The translations under genes and the position numbers were made by a program. This document shows positions 55,548-63,544 of a stretch of DNA of 64,000 nt, one piece after another. The DNA is from Stenotrophomonas sp. WZN-1. Lineage in GTDB: Bacteria > Pseudomonadota > Gammaproteobacteria > Xanthomonadales > Xanthomonadaceae. Where the stretch lies: contig NZ_CP021768.1 in assembly GCF_002192255.1 (NCBI RefSeq), positions 186,001-250,000 of the forward strand, in the 5' to 3' direction. Position 1 is the stretch's first letter. Each line of letters starts with the position of its first letter. The notes beneath the pieces were generated by a model. The model ran no database searches. It was not told where the DNA came from and saw only the letters and a program-made list of their open reading frames with translations.

Positions 55548-56165
55548 ATGGCCTATAAACGCTCTGCATTGATGGAAGAACGCCTGGCGGGCGCCCGTGA
55601 ACGGATCCTGCTGGCCACCCGCGAGCTGGTCGCCACCGGCGGCTGGCGCAACGCCCCGGTGACCGCCGTGGCGACCCAGGCGGGGGTGTCCACCGGCCTG
55701 ATCTATCGCCATTTCCCGTCCAAGGCCGAGCTGTTCGTGGAGGTGCTCAACGCCGCGGTGGCCCACGAGGTCGCGATCATGGAGCGCATCGCCAGCGGCC
55801 CGGAGGTGGCCAGCGAGCGCCTGCGGCTGGCGATCACCGCCTTTGTCCGCCGCGCCCTGGCCGGGCCGGGGCTGGCGCACGCCTTCATCGTTGAACCGGT
55901 CGATCCGGACGTGGAAGCCGAGCGCATGCGCGGTCGGCGCGCGTTCGGCGACGTATTCCTGCGGCTGGTGGAGGAGGGCGTGGCAGCCGGTGAACTGCCG
56001 GTGCAGGACGCGCATGTGGCCGCCGCCTGCCTGGTCGGTGCCTTCACCGAAGCGATGGTCGGCCCGACCGCGCCCAGCCGCGAAGCGCACCGCGACGAAG
56101 ACGCGCTGGTGGATGCGATCTGCAGCTTCTGCCTGCGCGCGATCGGCGCCCCCGCAAAACGGTAG
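55548..56165 (+). CDS. TetR-family regulator of leucine degradation
   Basis: A 205-residue TetR regulator with an N-terminal HTH ([38 protein letters not shown]) and a helical ligand domain. It is divergent from ivd-mccB-mccA across 159 bases, so the inferred role is repression of that operon, relieved by an acyl-CoA or related ligand. There is no Shine-Dalgarno; the -10 box six bases upstream suggests a leaderless message. The target assignment is from position only. Confidence 0.88.
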   Translation: MAYKRSALMEERLAGARERILLATRELVATGGWRNAPVTAVATQAGVSTGLIYRHFPSKAELFVEVLNAAVAHEVAIMERIASGPEVASERLRLAITAFVRRALAGPGLAHAFIVEPVDPDVEAERMRGRRAFGDVFLRLVEEGVAAGELPVQDAHVAAACLVGAFTEAMVGPTAPSREAHRDEDALVDAICSFCLRAIGAPAKR

Positions 56166-56269
56166 CGCCGGGCCATGCCCGGCGGCTGTTGCCATGCTCG
56201 ACTGCTGTTGCCGCGCTTCGCGCTCGCCGGGCGTGGCCCGGCGCTACCCGCATGCGGCCGTGGCCGCAT
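56162..56269. repeat. SMAG inverted pair plus palindrome
   Basis: GTAGCGCCGGGCCATGCCCG at 56162 starts inside the TetR stop region and faces an inverted copy ending CTAC at 56247. CATGCGGCCGTGGCCGCATG (56250-56269) is a further perfect palindrome. Confidence 0.85.
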
Positions 56270-56384
56270 GCTGCGCCGCACCAGCAGTGACGCCTGTTGT
56301 CGCACGCAAGGCGCGTTCTATACTCGGTCCATCACGCAGTCGCTCAGCCGTGGTCCAACGACTATCAGCCAGGGGTAACGAAGA

Positions 56385-56903
56385 GTGCGGAATTACGATC
56401 TGGAGTTCCTGAAACGCTTCTCCATGGTGATCGCGCTGCTGGCGACCATCACCCTCGGCCTCATCCTCCTTGCCGCCTACATCCACACCCGGATTCCGCC
56501 CGAGGTGTCGCCGACCGCGGCCAAACGCACCGAACAGCGCATCTCGCCCACCGGCGCGGTCTATGCCGGCAGCACCGGCGCCGCCGCGCAGGCCGCCGCC
56601 AAGGCCGCCGCGCTGGCCAAGGCGGCCTCGCAGGTGGCTTACGGCGGCACCAAGGATGGCAAGGTGATCTTCGACAACCTGTGCACCGCCTGCCACACCA
56701 CCGGCGTGGGCATGGCACCGACGCTGGACCATTCGCACTGGGACAAGCGCATCGCGCAGGGCAAGGACACCCTCTACAAGCACGCCATCGAGGGCTATAC
56801 CGGCCCGGATGGCGGCATCATGCCGCCCAAGGGCGGCAACCCGGCCCTGACCGAAGAACAGATTCACGCCACCGTGGACTGGATGCTGGGTAACCTGAAA
56901 TAG
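56385..56903 (+). CDS. Membrane-anchored c5-type cytochrome
   Basis: A 172-residue cytochrome with one N-terminal membrane helix (FSMVIALLATITLGLILLAA), an Ala/Lys-rich spacer (AAAQAAAKAAALAKAA) and a heme c domain with CTACH and the Met ligand in IMPPKGGNPALTEE, the cytochrome c5/c555 pattern. The start is GTG with AGGGG ten bases upstream. It probably shuttles electrons near a terminal oxidase. No partner gene is adjacent. Confidence 0.9.
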   Translation: MRNYDLEFLKRFSMVIALLATITLGLILLAAYIHTRIPPEVSPTAAKRTEQRISPTGAVYAGSTGAAAQAAAKAAALAKAASQVAYGGTKDGKVIFDNLCTACHTTGVGMAPTLDHSHWDKRIAQGKDTLYKHAIEGYTGPDGGIMPPKGGNPALTEEQIHATVDWMLGNLK

Positions 56904-56909
56904 CCGAGC

Positions 56910-56981
56910 GTGCCGGCCGCTGGCCGGCAACCACGCATCGCACGAAGGTCATGGGGTTGCCGGCCAGCGGCCGGCACTACC
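56910..56981. repeat. Inverted pair of CCGGCC SMAG hairpins
   Basis: GTGCCGGCCGCTGGCCGGCA near 56910 and GCCGGCCAGCGGCCGGCACT closing with AC near 56981 face each other after the cytochrome gene. Confidence 0.8.
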
Positions 56982-57087
56982 CGGCTTTGCCCGCCGAGGC
57001 CTGATCACCCATATGCGCCCGCTGCGCAGGTGGGGTTTCGCATTTCAGGGTTAGTCTGTGCGCCCTCTTCCAAGGAATCGCCCGTCG

Positions 57088-58530
57088 ATGCGCCGCCGCT
57101 CCCTCGCCCTTGCCCTGTCCCTGCTGCTGCCGGCCGGCGCTTTTGCCCAGGCCCTGCCACAGGCCGCACCGGTCGTGACCACCCCCGCCGCGCGCAGCAG
57201 CGCCACGGTGGTGCTGACCGCCGCGCCGGCCGACTGGCGCGCGCTGGATGGCCAGCGCGTGCGCATCGCGGCACCGCTGACCCTGGCCGGTACCGATGGC
57301 CTGGAGCGCTTCGGCCAGCTCACCGTGGCCTTCGATGGCCGCCTCTGGCAGCCGACCGAAGTGGCCGCGCCGGGTACCGCCGGCTACGAGCAGGTGATGG
57401 CAGACAACCAGCGCCGCCGCCTGCTGCTGGACGACGGCAGCGATGCCCGCGACCCGGCCAGCGTGGCCTACCTGCCGGGCAACCCGGTGCTGCGCACCGG
57501 CATGCAGCTGCGCAATGTGGAAGGTGTCGTGCACGTGGATGCACAGGGCCGTCCGCGCCTGCAGGTGGATGGCGCGTTGACCCTTCCCGAGCCGCAGCGC
57601 CCGGCGGTACCCCAGGTGCCCGGCAGCCTGCATATCGCTGCGTTCAACCTGGAGAATTTCTTCAATGGCGACGGTCAGGGCGGCGGCTTCCCGACCCTGC
57701 GCGGTGCGCGCACGCCGGATGAGCACAAGGCGCAGGTAGCCAAGCTGGTCACTACGGTCAATGCGCTGGGCGCTGATGTCGCCGCGCTGATGGAGCTGGA
57801 AAACGATGGCTATGGCCCGCAGTCGGCCATCGCCGAACTGGTCAGCGCCCTCAACGCCGGTCTTGCCGCCGACAAGCAGTGGGCCTTCGTCGATGCCGGC
57901 GAGGGGCCGGGCAGCAACCCGATCCGGGTTGGCATCATCTATCGCAGGAGCGCGTTCAAGCCGCTGGGCAAGCCGTTGACCAGAATCGACGGTCCGTTCG
58001 CCGAACACAGCCGCGCACCGCTGGCGCAGGCCTTCCAGGGCAAGGGCGCACCCTTCATGGTGGTCGCCAACCATTTCAAGTCCAAGGGCTGCCGTGATGC
58101 CAGCGGCGGCGATGCCGACCGCAACGATGGCCAGGGTTGCTGGAACGCCACCCGGGTGGAATCGGCAAAGCAGTTGAACCAGTGGGTGCAGGCCGAAGCT
58201 GGCCGCCTGAAGGTGAAGGACGTGGTGCTGCTGGGCGATTTCAACGCCTACGCGATGGAAGACCCGATCCGCACCCTGCATGACCTGGGCTGGCAGGACG
58301 CGTTCAAGGTCGCCAAGGTCGAGCATCCCTACAGCTACGTCTACAACGGCTATACCGGCCGCCTCGACCACGCGCTGCTCAGCCCGGGCATGGCCCAGCG
58401 CCTGCGCGGTGCCGCCGAATGGCACAGCAACGCCGACGAACAGGACGCCAGCGGCTACCAGGGCCGCAACGTGCAGGGCCCGTGGCGCAGCTCCGACCAC
58501 GACCCGCTGCTGCTGGGCTTCGATAAATAA
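57088..58530 (+). CDS. Secreted endonuclease/exonuclease/phosphatase-family nuclease
   Basis: A 480-residue exported protein with a signal peptide (MRRRSLALALSLLLPAGAFA), an N-terminal OB-like domain (about 40-160; VRIAAPLTLAGTDGLERFGQ) and an EEP nuclease domain from about residue 185. Catalytic motifs are AAFNLENFFN, LMELENDGYG, VVANHFKSKGC, LLGDFNAYAMEDP and SSDHDPLLL. It resembles extracellular nucleases of the ExeM/NucH group, which degrade DNA outside the cell or in biofilm. AAGGAA lies upstream of the ATG at 57088. Confidence 0.9.
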   Translation: MRRRSLALALSLLLPAGAFAQALPQAAPVVTTPAARSSATVVLTAAPADWRALDGQRVRIAAPLTLAGTDGLERFGQLTVAFDGRLWQPTEVAAPGTAGYEQVMADNQRRRLLLDDGSDARDPASVAYLPGNPVLRTGMQLRNVEGVVHVDAQGRPRLQVDGALTLPEPQRPAVPQVPGSLHIAAFNLENFFNGDGQGGGFPTLRGARTPDEHKAQVAKLVTTVNALGADVAALMELENDGYGPQSAIAELVSALNAGLAADKQWAFVDAGEGPGSNPIRVGIIYRRSAFKPLGKPLTRIDGPFAEHSRAPLAQAFQGKGAPFMVVANHFKSKGCRDASGGDADRNDGQGCWNATRVESAKQLNQWVQAEAGRLKVKDVVLLGDFNAYAMEDPIRTLHDLGWQDAFKVAKVEHPYSYVYNGYTGRLDHALLSPGMAQRLRGAAEWHSNADEQDASGYQGRNVQGPWRSSDHDPLLLGFDK

Positions 58531-58638
58531 CCCAGCGGTTGGGCATCCGCTTGGGTGTGGGCGCGTACATGGGGCGGCACTGATCCTGCTGTTGTTTTTG
58601 ACCTTTCAGTCCGCCTTCAAGCGAGCCGAGCATCGCAG

Positions 58639-58795
58639 GTGAATCAGGGGCGAAGAGGCGCCGATGTCTGAGCGTAGCGAGTTCGGCGCCGTCCCCTGGT
58701 TCACCGAGAAGCGCAGGGTACCGGTGCACAGCACCGGCTCGCGGCTGGCGGCGCGTTTCTTTTGGTTACTTTTCTTTTCGCGCGAAAAGAAAAGT
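58639..58795. repeat. Complex palindromic intergenic element
   Basis: Between the convergent nuclease and DMT genes are, in order: a long hairpin with outer arms GTGAATCAGGGG / CCCCTGGTTCAC (58639-58704) and inner arms GGCGCCGA / TTCGGCGCC; a small ACCGGTGC/GCACCGG hairpin; and a 28-base perfect palindrome at 58768-58795 centred on CGCGCG and made of CTTTTCTTTT / AAAAGAAAAG. The last may end transcription from both sides. The gap 58531-58638 shows nothing else. Confidence 0.65.
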
Positions 58796-58839
58796 GACAT
58801 CCCACCGTGGGCGCGGAAATGGCCCGCCGCAACCAATGC

Positions 58840-59697
58840 TCACCCCCAGGCGATCAAGCCGATCGCCAGCACCGCCAGCGCCAGCCCGGCGCGGTTCCAC
58901 CGGGTGGTGGCCTCGCCGAAGGCGAACACGCCCACCAGCGCGCCCAGCACCACCACACCGATGTTCATGCCGGCGAACACGGTGGCCGGGCTGTCCGGCA
59001 TTGCCTGGTGCGCATGCACATAGAACAGGATGTTGCCGCCATTGAGCAGGCCCAGCAGCGCGCCCGCGCCGAGGTTGCGCCATGCCAACCGGCTGCGGCC
59101 ACTGACATGCCGCCACAGCTGCAACACCAGCATCAGCACGAAGGCCACGCTGAAGCTGGCCAGCACCGCCGCCATCGAGGGCGTGCCGGACAGCGCCACC
59201 TGCTTGAGCAGCACGTCGACCACCGCGAACCCGGCCCAGACGCCCAGCAGCCAGCCCCATCCACCCGGTGAGGACGCCACCGCCGGTCCGCGCGGGCGCA
59301 GGCTGATCGCCACCATCGCCAGCAGGCCCAGGCCGAGCCCGGCCAGCTTCCACAACGTGGCGGTCTGGCCGAAGAACAGGAACGCGGCGGCCAATGACAG
59401 CAGCAGCGACAAGCGCTGCGCCACGTCGCTGCGGACGATGCCGGCCACCGCCACCGCGCGGCCCAGCACCAGGAAGATCGACGGCAGCACCACCGCCAGC
59501 GCCAGCAAAGACAGCCACGGGGCATGCGGCGCGCGCAGCGCATCCAGCGGTGGCTGCAGCGCCACGGCGGTGAGCGTTGCCGCCACCAGATAGTTCCAGG
59601 TGACCATCTGCGCAACATCCAGCTGGCGGCGTCCGGCCACCTTCAACAACACCGAAACCAGCACACTGCAGATCACGGCCAGGGACAGGTAGAGCAT
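58840..59697 (-). CDS. EamA/DMT-superfamily transporter
   Basis: A 285-residue inner-membrane protein with about ten hydrophobic helices in two EamA-like halves (MLYLSLAVICSVLVSVLLKV; WGWLLGVWAGFAVVDVLLKQ; IGVVVLGALVGVFAFGEATT). The length and pattern fit drug/metabolite transporters; the substrate is unknown. The start at 59697 is the only good N-terminus. It is divergent from the hydrolase-zapE pair with only 43 bases between starts. Confidence 0.85.
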   Translation of the reverse strand: MLYLSLAVICSVLVSVLLKVAGRRQLDVAQMVTWNYLVAATLTAVALQPPLDALRAPHAPWLSLLALAVVLPSIFLVLGRAVAVAGIVRSDVAQRLSLLLSLAAAFLFFGQTATLWKLAGLGLGLLAMVAISLRPRGPAVASSPGGWGWLLGVWAGFAVVDVLLKQVALSGTPSMAAVLASFSVAFVLMLVLQLWRHVSGRSRLAWRNLGAGALLGLLNGGNILFYVHAHQAMPDSPATVFAGMNIGVVVLGALVGVFAFGEATTRWNRAGLALAVLAIGLIAWG

Positions 59698-59728
59698 GGG
59701 GCGGGCACAGGGCAGGGGCGGGGGACGG

Positions 59729-59734
59729 TATCAT
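59729..59734 (+). promoter_or_regulatory. -10 hexamer, leaderless hydrolase gene
   Basis: TATCAT ends six bases before the ATG at 59741. Confidence 0.45.
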
Positions 59735-59740
59735 GGTGCC

Positions 59741-60412
59741 ATGCACAAGCCTTCGTTCCCCGTCGCCCCCGGCGAAACCGCCTGCCTCGAACTGGACGGC
59801 CCGGCCGGTCCGCTGGAAGTGGTCGTCGACCTGCCCAAGGCCGATGTGCCGATGCAGCCGATCGTGGCCATCGTCTGCCATCCGCTGTCTACCGAGGGCG
59901 GCACCCTGCACAACAAGGTGGTCACCATGACCGCCACCACCCTGCGCGAGCTGGGCATCGCCACGGTGCGCTTCAATTTCCGCAGCGTGGGTGGTTCGGC
60001 CGGCACCTTCGATGGCGGCGTGGGAGAGCAGGACGACCTGAAGGCCGTCGCCGCCTGGGTGCGCAGCCAGCGGCCCGACGACCGCCTGTGGCTGGCCGGT
60101 TTCAGCTTCGGTTCGTTCGTTTCGTTGAAGGCCGCTGCTGCGCTGCAGCCGGAAGCGCTGATCTCGATCGCGCCGCCGGCCGGCCGCTGGGATTTCGATG
60201 GCATCGCGCCGCCGGCCCGCTGGCTGGTGATCCAGGGCGAGCAGGACGAGATCGTCGATCCGCAGGCCGTCTACCAGTGGCTGGACACGCTGGACGTCCC
60301 GCATGAGCTGGTGCGCATGCCCGAGACCAGCCACTTCTTCCACCGCAAGCTGATCGACCTGCGCGGCGCGCTGACCCACGGCGTGAAGCATTGGCTGGGC
60401 GCGGCGGCATGA
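59741..60412 (+). CDS. Alpha/beta hydrolase
   Basis: A 223-residue small serine hydrolase with the nucleophile elbow GFSFGS, an N-terminal VAIVCHPLSTEGGT (the HP motif of this subfamily), acid GEQDEIVD and His in ETSHFFHRKL. It belongs to the dienelactone-hydrolase-like/CC-reducing group often annotated only as alpha/beta hydrolase. It overlaps zapE by four bases (ATGA), so the pair is co-translated. The substrate is unknown. Confidence 0.88.
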   Translation: MHKPSFPVAPGETACLELDGPAGPLEVVVDLPKADVPMQPIVAIVCHPLSTEGGTLHNKVVTMTATTLRELGIATVRFNFRSVGGSAGTFDGGVGEQDDLKAVAAWVRSQRPDDRLWLAGFSFGSFVSLKAAAALQPEALISIAPPAGRWDFDGIAPPARWLVIQGEQDEIVDPQAVYQWLDTLDVPHELVRMPETSHFFHRKLIDLRGALTHGVKHWLGAAA

Positions 60413-61509
60413 GTGCAACCGAGTTGACCCCGTCGCAGCGGTACGCGGAAGGGGTTGCCCGTGGTGACTGGCAGAACGACCCGGCCCAGCACGCTGCGCT
60501 GGCCGAGCTGGACCGCATCCACCTGGGCCTGGTCGACAGCGCCGAAGACGGCTGGCTGGACCGCCTGTCCTCGTTCTGGAAGAAGCCCGAGCCGGTCAAG
60601 GGCCTGTACTTCTGGGGCGGCGTCGGCCGTGGCAAGACCTTCCTGGTCGACCTGTTCTACGACGGCCTGCCGATCAAGCAGAAGTACCGCACGCATTTCC
60701 ACCGCTTCATGCGCAGCGTCCACGAGCGCCTGCGCGAGCACCAGGGGCAGAGCGACCCGCTGGCAAAGATCGCCCAGGAGTGGCGCAGCAATCTGCGGGT
60801 GCTGGTGCTGGACGAGTTCTTCGTCACCGACATCGGCGATGCGATGCTGCTGGCACGCCTGCTGGAACGTCTGTTCGCCGAAGGCGTGACCCTGGTCACC
60901 ACCTCCAACACCGCGGTGGAGAACCTGTACCTCAACGGCTTGCAGCGCGAGAGCTTCCTACCGGCCATCGGCCTGCTGCAGCGCTTCTGCGTCGAGCTGT
61001 ACGCCGAGGGCACCGAGGACTACCGGATGCGCGCGCTGACCCGCTCGCCGGTGTACCGCGCGCCGTTGGCCACCGACAGTGATGAGTGGCTGGCCACGCG
61101 CTGGAACGAACTGAGCGGCGGCCAGCCGGCCAAGCCCGGCAACATCGAGATCGAAGGCCGCAAGATCCCGGTGCGCGGCCGTGGCAAGAGCATCGCCTGG
61201 TTCGATTTCGCCGCGTTGTGCGAAGGCCCGCGTGGCCCTTCGGACTACATCGAGATCGCGCACGAGTTCAACACCGTGCTGCTGGGCGGTATTCCGGCCT
61301 TCGACCGTTTGAACGAAGATGCCGCGCGGCGCTTCGTCAACCTGATCGACGAACTGTACGACCGCCACGTCAACCTGGTCTGCACCGCCAGCACCTCGCC
61401 GATCGAGCTGTACACCGGCCAGCGCCTGCAGGGCGCGTTCGAGCGCACCGCCTCGCGCCTGATCGAGATGCAGAGCGCCGAGTACCTGGGCACCCCGCAC
61501 CGGGCGTGA
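60409..61509 (+). CDS. zapE: ZapE/AFG1-family ATPase
   Basis: A 366-residue AAA-like P-loop ATPase related to E. coli ZapE (division-ring associated) and mitochondrial AFG1. Walker A is GGVGRGKT, Walker B VLVLDEFFVTD, sensor TTSNTAVENLY. The C-terminal region (FERTASRLIEMQSAEYLGTP) is intact here and is repeated 570 bases downstream (see the direct repeat). It is coupled to the hydrolase gene. Its function in this group is probably division or envelope-stress related. Confidence 0.94.
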   Translation: MSATELTPSQRYAEGVARGDWQNDPAQHAALAELDRIHLGLVDSAEDGWLDRLSSFWKKPEPVKGLYFWGGVGRGKTFLVDLFYDGLPIKQKYRTHFHRFMRSVHERLREHQGQSDPLAKIAQEWRSNLRVLVLDEFFVTDIGDAMLLARLLERLFAEGVTLVTTSNTAVENLYLNGLQRESFLPAIGLLQRFCVELYAEGTEDYRMRALTRSPVYRAPLATDSDEWLATRWNELSGGQPAKPGNIEIEGRKIPVRGRGKSIAWFDFAALCEGPRGPSDYIEIAHEFNTVLLGGIPAFDRLNEDAARRFVNLIDELYDRHVNLVCTASTSPIELYTGQRLQGAFERTASRLIEMQSAEYLGTPHRA

Positions 61510-61594
61510 GGGCGGTTTCCTGTAGAGCCGAGCCCATGCTCGGCTGCTTCTGCAGGGTGCGCCGAAAGGCAGCCGAGCATAGGCTCGGCTCTAC
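61434..61594. repeat. Direct repeat, left copy (zapE 3' end plus SMAG pair)
   Basis: The last 24 codons of zapE, its 3' flank and an inverted SMAG pair (GTAGAGCCGAGCCCATGCTC ... CTCGGCTCTAC) are repeated at 62005-62163 with scattered differences. In the coding part the differences I see are synonymous. Confidence 0.9.
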
Positions 61595-61661
61595 CTGACG
61601 TGCCAGGTCCGGAATGATTCAACTGCGCGCTGGGAAGTGCCTGTACAAGTAAAGGTGATTC

Positions 61662-61922
61662 GTGAGCCAGGAAATCAACAAGCACGTTGCGCGAGCCATC
61701 GTTGAGCTTGCCATCTTTCTCGAGTTTTCGGCGGATGATGTATTGGATCCAGATGCTGCCGTGCAGGGGCTCGAACGATTGGCTTCGACATTGCAAATGA
61801 TGGACTTGGAGTCCAGATCATCTTTGTGCGTGCAGTTTGAAAGCATCGCAATGGAGTACTCAGGTGAGCAGGCCCGGTTTGCTGAAGGCTTGGGCGAAGC
61901 GCTGGGGTTGATCGAAGCGTAG
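61662..61922 (+). CDS. Small acidic protein, 86 residues, probably acquired
   Basis: The protein starts MSQEINKHVARAIVELAIFL and continues with VLDPDAAVQGLERLASTLQM and ends EALGLIEA. It is acidic and mostly helical, with no signal or membrane segment and no family I recognise. The start is GTG with AAAGGTG eight bases upstream. Codon use is visibly AT-richer than in neighbours (TTG, GAT, ATT, TCA, ACA, AAT codons), and the gene sits between two copies of the zapE 3' end, so it was probably brought in by recombination. An orphan immunity or antitoxin-like role is possible but unproven. Confidence 0.65.
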   Translation: MSQEINKHVARAIVELAIFLEFSADDVLDPDAAVQGLERLASTLQMMDLESRSSLCVQFESIAMEYSGEQARFAEGLGEALGLIEA

Positions 61923-62004
61923 TCTGCCCATGTGTAGAAGCCCCAGATTCTGCTGGCATCGGGTAGTCAGGAATTTCGTGTTCGCGCAGAACATGAGTAA
62001 GAGT

Positions 62005-62163
62005 CGCGTTCGAGCGCACCGCCTCGCGCCTGATCGAGATGCAGAGCGCCGAATACCTGGGTACCCCGCACCGGGCGTGAGCGCGGTTTCCTGTAGCCGA
62101 GCCAATGCTCGGCTGCTTCTGCAGGGTGCCCCGAAGGGCAGCCGAGCGTGGGCTCGGCTCTAC
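62005..62163. repeat. Direct repeat, right copy (zapE 3' end plus SMAG pair)
   Basis: The second copy of the 61434-61594 sequence. It lacks two bases in the first SMAG (GTAGCCGAGCC instead of GTAGAGCCGAGCC) and differs at a few other sites. The two copies bracket about 410 bases of inserted sequence. Confidence 0.9.
62009..62080 (+). pseudogene. zapE 3'-terminal fragment
   Basis: In the proper frame this reads FERTASRLIEMQSAEYLGTP then HRA and a stop, identical in protein to the end of ZapE. The codon changes relative to the intact gene are silent (GAG to GAA, GGC to GGT). It has no start and is not expressed as a protein by itself. Confidence 0.85.
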
Positions 62164-62178
62164 AACAGCACAGCGCGG

Positions 62179-63015
62179 TTACCGGGTCGGCGCCACGGCG
62201 TTCCCGCGCGGCCGCTCATCCGGACCGGCCGACACATGCAGGCCCGAGCCATCGCCGCGCTCCACTCGCACACTCTCGCCGCGCTCCAGCAGCCGCAGCG
62301 GCTGTCCCTGGTAGCGCACTTCCAGCGCGTCGTGGGTGTCGGCCAGCGACTGCACCAGCGGGCAAAGCGCCATCGCCTTGGCTTCCAGCTGCTGGCTGCG
62401 TGCTTCCATGCGGCGGTCGACTTCGGCATCGAGGCGATCGGCGCGGCGCTCCATGGCCCCGGCGCGGCCGGTGAACACCTGCCACAGCACGCTGCGCGTC
62501 ATCGACCCGGCCATCGTCTCGGCCATCTGGTCGATATGCGCGTCGAAGCCGTCGCCGAACGTCTGCTGCTCCCAGTAGCCTCGGCCCAGGCTGGCGTCGA
62601 TCCAGGTCTGCATCTCGCCGCGCATCGCGCGCATCTGGCGGTTGCGGGCCTTGCCGGTGATGGCTTCGAAGGCAGCGTCCAGCGCATCGAAGGTGACCCC
62701 GGAGACTTCATGGGCCAGTGCGGTGGCCGCTGGCATCAGTTGGCGGGCACCGGCTTCCATCTGCCGCAGGCGTGCGGCGTCGGCGGCATTGACCGTCACC
62801 ATTGCGCCATCCAGGCTCAGCTCACCGTCGTGGAACACCACTTCATGCGGCGCCTGCGGGCCATGCCGCAGCCAGATACCGCCGCTGTCCACCAGCACGT
62901 CGTAGTCGGTATGGATGCCGCACTGGTCCGAACGCAGGTCCGGCCCCTCGGCGGCCAGCGCCGGGGCGGTGGACAGCATGGCCAGCAGGGCCAGGGCGGG
63001 CAACCGCAGGTGCAT
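62179..63015 (-). CDS. DUF2884 (YggN-like) exported protein
   Basis: A 278-residue protein with signal peptide MHLRLPALALLAMLSTAPAL ending AAEG, followed by the DUF2884 domain (SDQCGIHTDYDVLVDSGGIW, GAMVTVNAADAARLRQME). The C-terminal half has a long charged helical region (RRADRLDAEVDRRMEARSQQ, LEAKAMALCP). AAGGAT precedes the ATG at 63015, so longer starts are rejected. It is periplasmic, of unknown function. The stop lies just beyond the SMAG that ends the direct repeat. Confidence 0.85.
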   Translation of the reverse strand: MHLRLPALALLAMLSTAPALAAEGPDLRSDQCGIHTDYDVLVDSGGIWLRHGPQAPHEVVFHDGELSLDGAMVTVNAADAARLRQMEAGARQLMPAATALAHEVSGVTFDALDAAFEAITGKARNRQMRAMRGEMQTWIDASLGRGYWEQQTFGDGFDAHIDQMAETMAGSMTRSVLWQVFTGRAGAMERRADRLDAEVDRRMEARSQQLEAKAMALCPLVQSLADTHDALEVRYQGQPLRLLERGESVRVERGDGSGLHVSAGPDERPRGNAVAPTR

Positions 63016-63327
63016 CGGACCATCCTTTTCAAGGAAGCGAGCGGCCAGCATCCGTTGCCAGCGGGCGGGCGTCACCGGCCGGAAGTCACCCGTCCACCGG
63101 ATTCCCACCGGCTGCCCACCACCTATCCACAGGGTTGTCCCTAGCCAGTTTCATCACTGTCATGTGAAGCTGTCATTGTTCCGTTTCTGCGGCGCGTTGT
63201 ACCACCGCAATGTCGCTTTCGGGCTTGACTGCGCAGCCCGTTCCGGCAGGTCGGAAGCGTCTGATCCGGGCGCCGATGGCACGATCCTTGCGGCGCAAGG
63301 GATTGCCGAATTTCACTACATTTGGCG
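63016..63327. other. Intergenic, upstream half of the DUF2884-nrdA gap
   Basis: About 310 bases between the divergent DUF2884 and nrdA genes. It has a CTATCCACAG sequence near 63123 resembling a DnaA box and a moderately AT-rich stretch at 63140-63185 that may hold the DUF2884 promoter. I see no gene in it. Confidence 0.4.
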
Positions 63328-63360
63328 TTGACGGACCCCATTACCCCCACTATCTTGTGG
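63328..63360 (+). promoter_or_regulatory. nrdA promoter with NrdR-box candidate
   Basis: TTGACG (63328-63333), 17 bases, TATCTT (63351-63356) forms a good sigma-70 promoter. CCCCACTATCTTGTGG (63345-63360) overlaps the -10 and matches the NrdR consensus ACACWATATATWGTGT at 11 of 16 positions. A weaker CACTACATTTGG lies 34 bases upstream. This is where the ribonucleotide reductase repressor NrdR would be expected to act. Confidence 0.55.
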
Positions 63361-63544
63361 CCGTCGGTCGCAGCAACCCCAATTCCAGGGGTTGCCCGGG
63401 GTACCCATCCGAGATCGTCAACGGTAGTGGCAGGCGCAGGGTCTCATCCCCTGCGACGCCGTCCTGCCAACCTGGGCTGTCATGTCCCGGGCTGCGTCAC
63501 CCGATGCATCGAGCACCCCCAATCACGCCAAGAGGACACACGCC
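63361..63544 (+). other. Long structured nrdA leader
   Basis: If the promoter above is right, nrdA has an untranslated leader of about 180 bases. It contains a perfect hairpin GCAACCCC-AATTCCA-GGGGTTGC (about 63373-63395) and GCAGGG-TCTCAT-CCCTGC (about 63436-63453). I recognise no known riboswitch class. AAGAGGA lies shortly before the GTG start. Confidence 0.4.

Noticed and set aside
58766..60418. 550-codon minus-strand frame covering the DMT and hydrolase region
   Set aside because: It is opposite to, or in another frame from, real genes on both strands; the 285-residue transporter frame has the proper hydrophobic helices.
63123..63132. DnaA-box-like CTATCCACAG upstream of nrdA
   Set aside because: A single imperfect box about 200 bases upstream of the promoter; too weak to call an origin or DnaA control.
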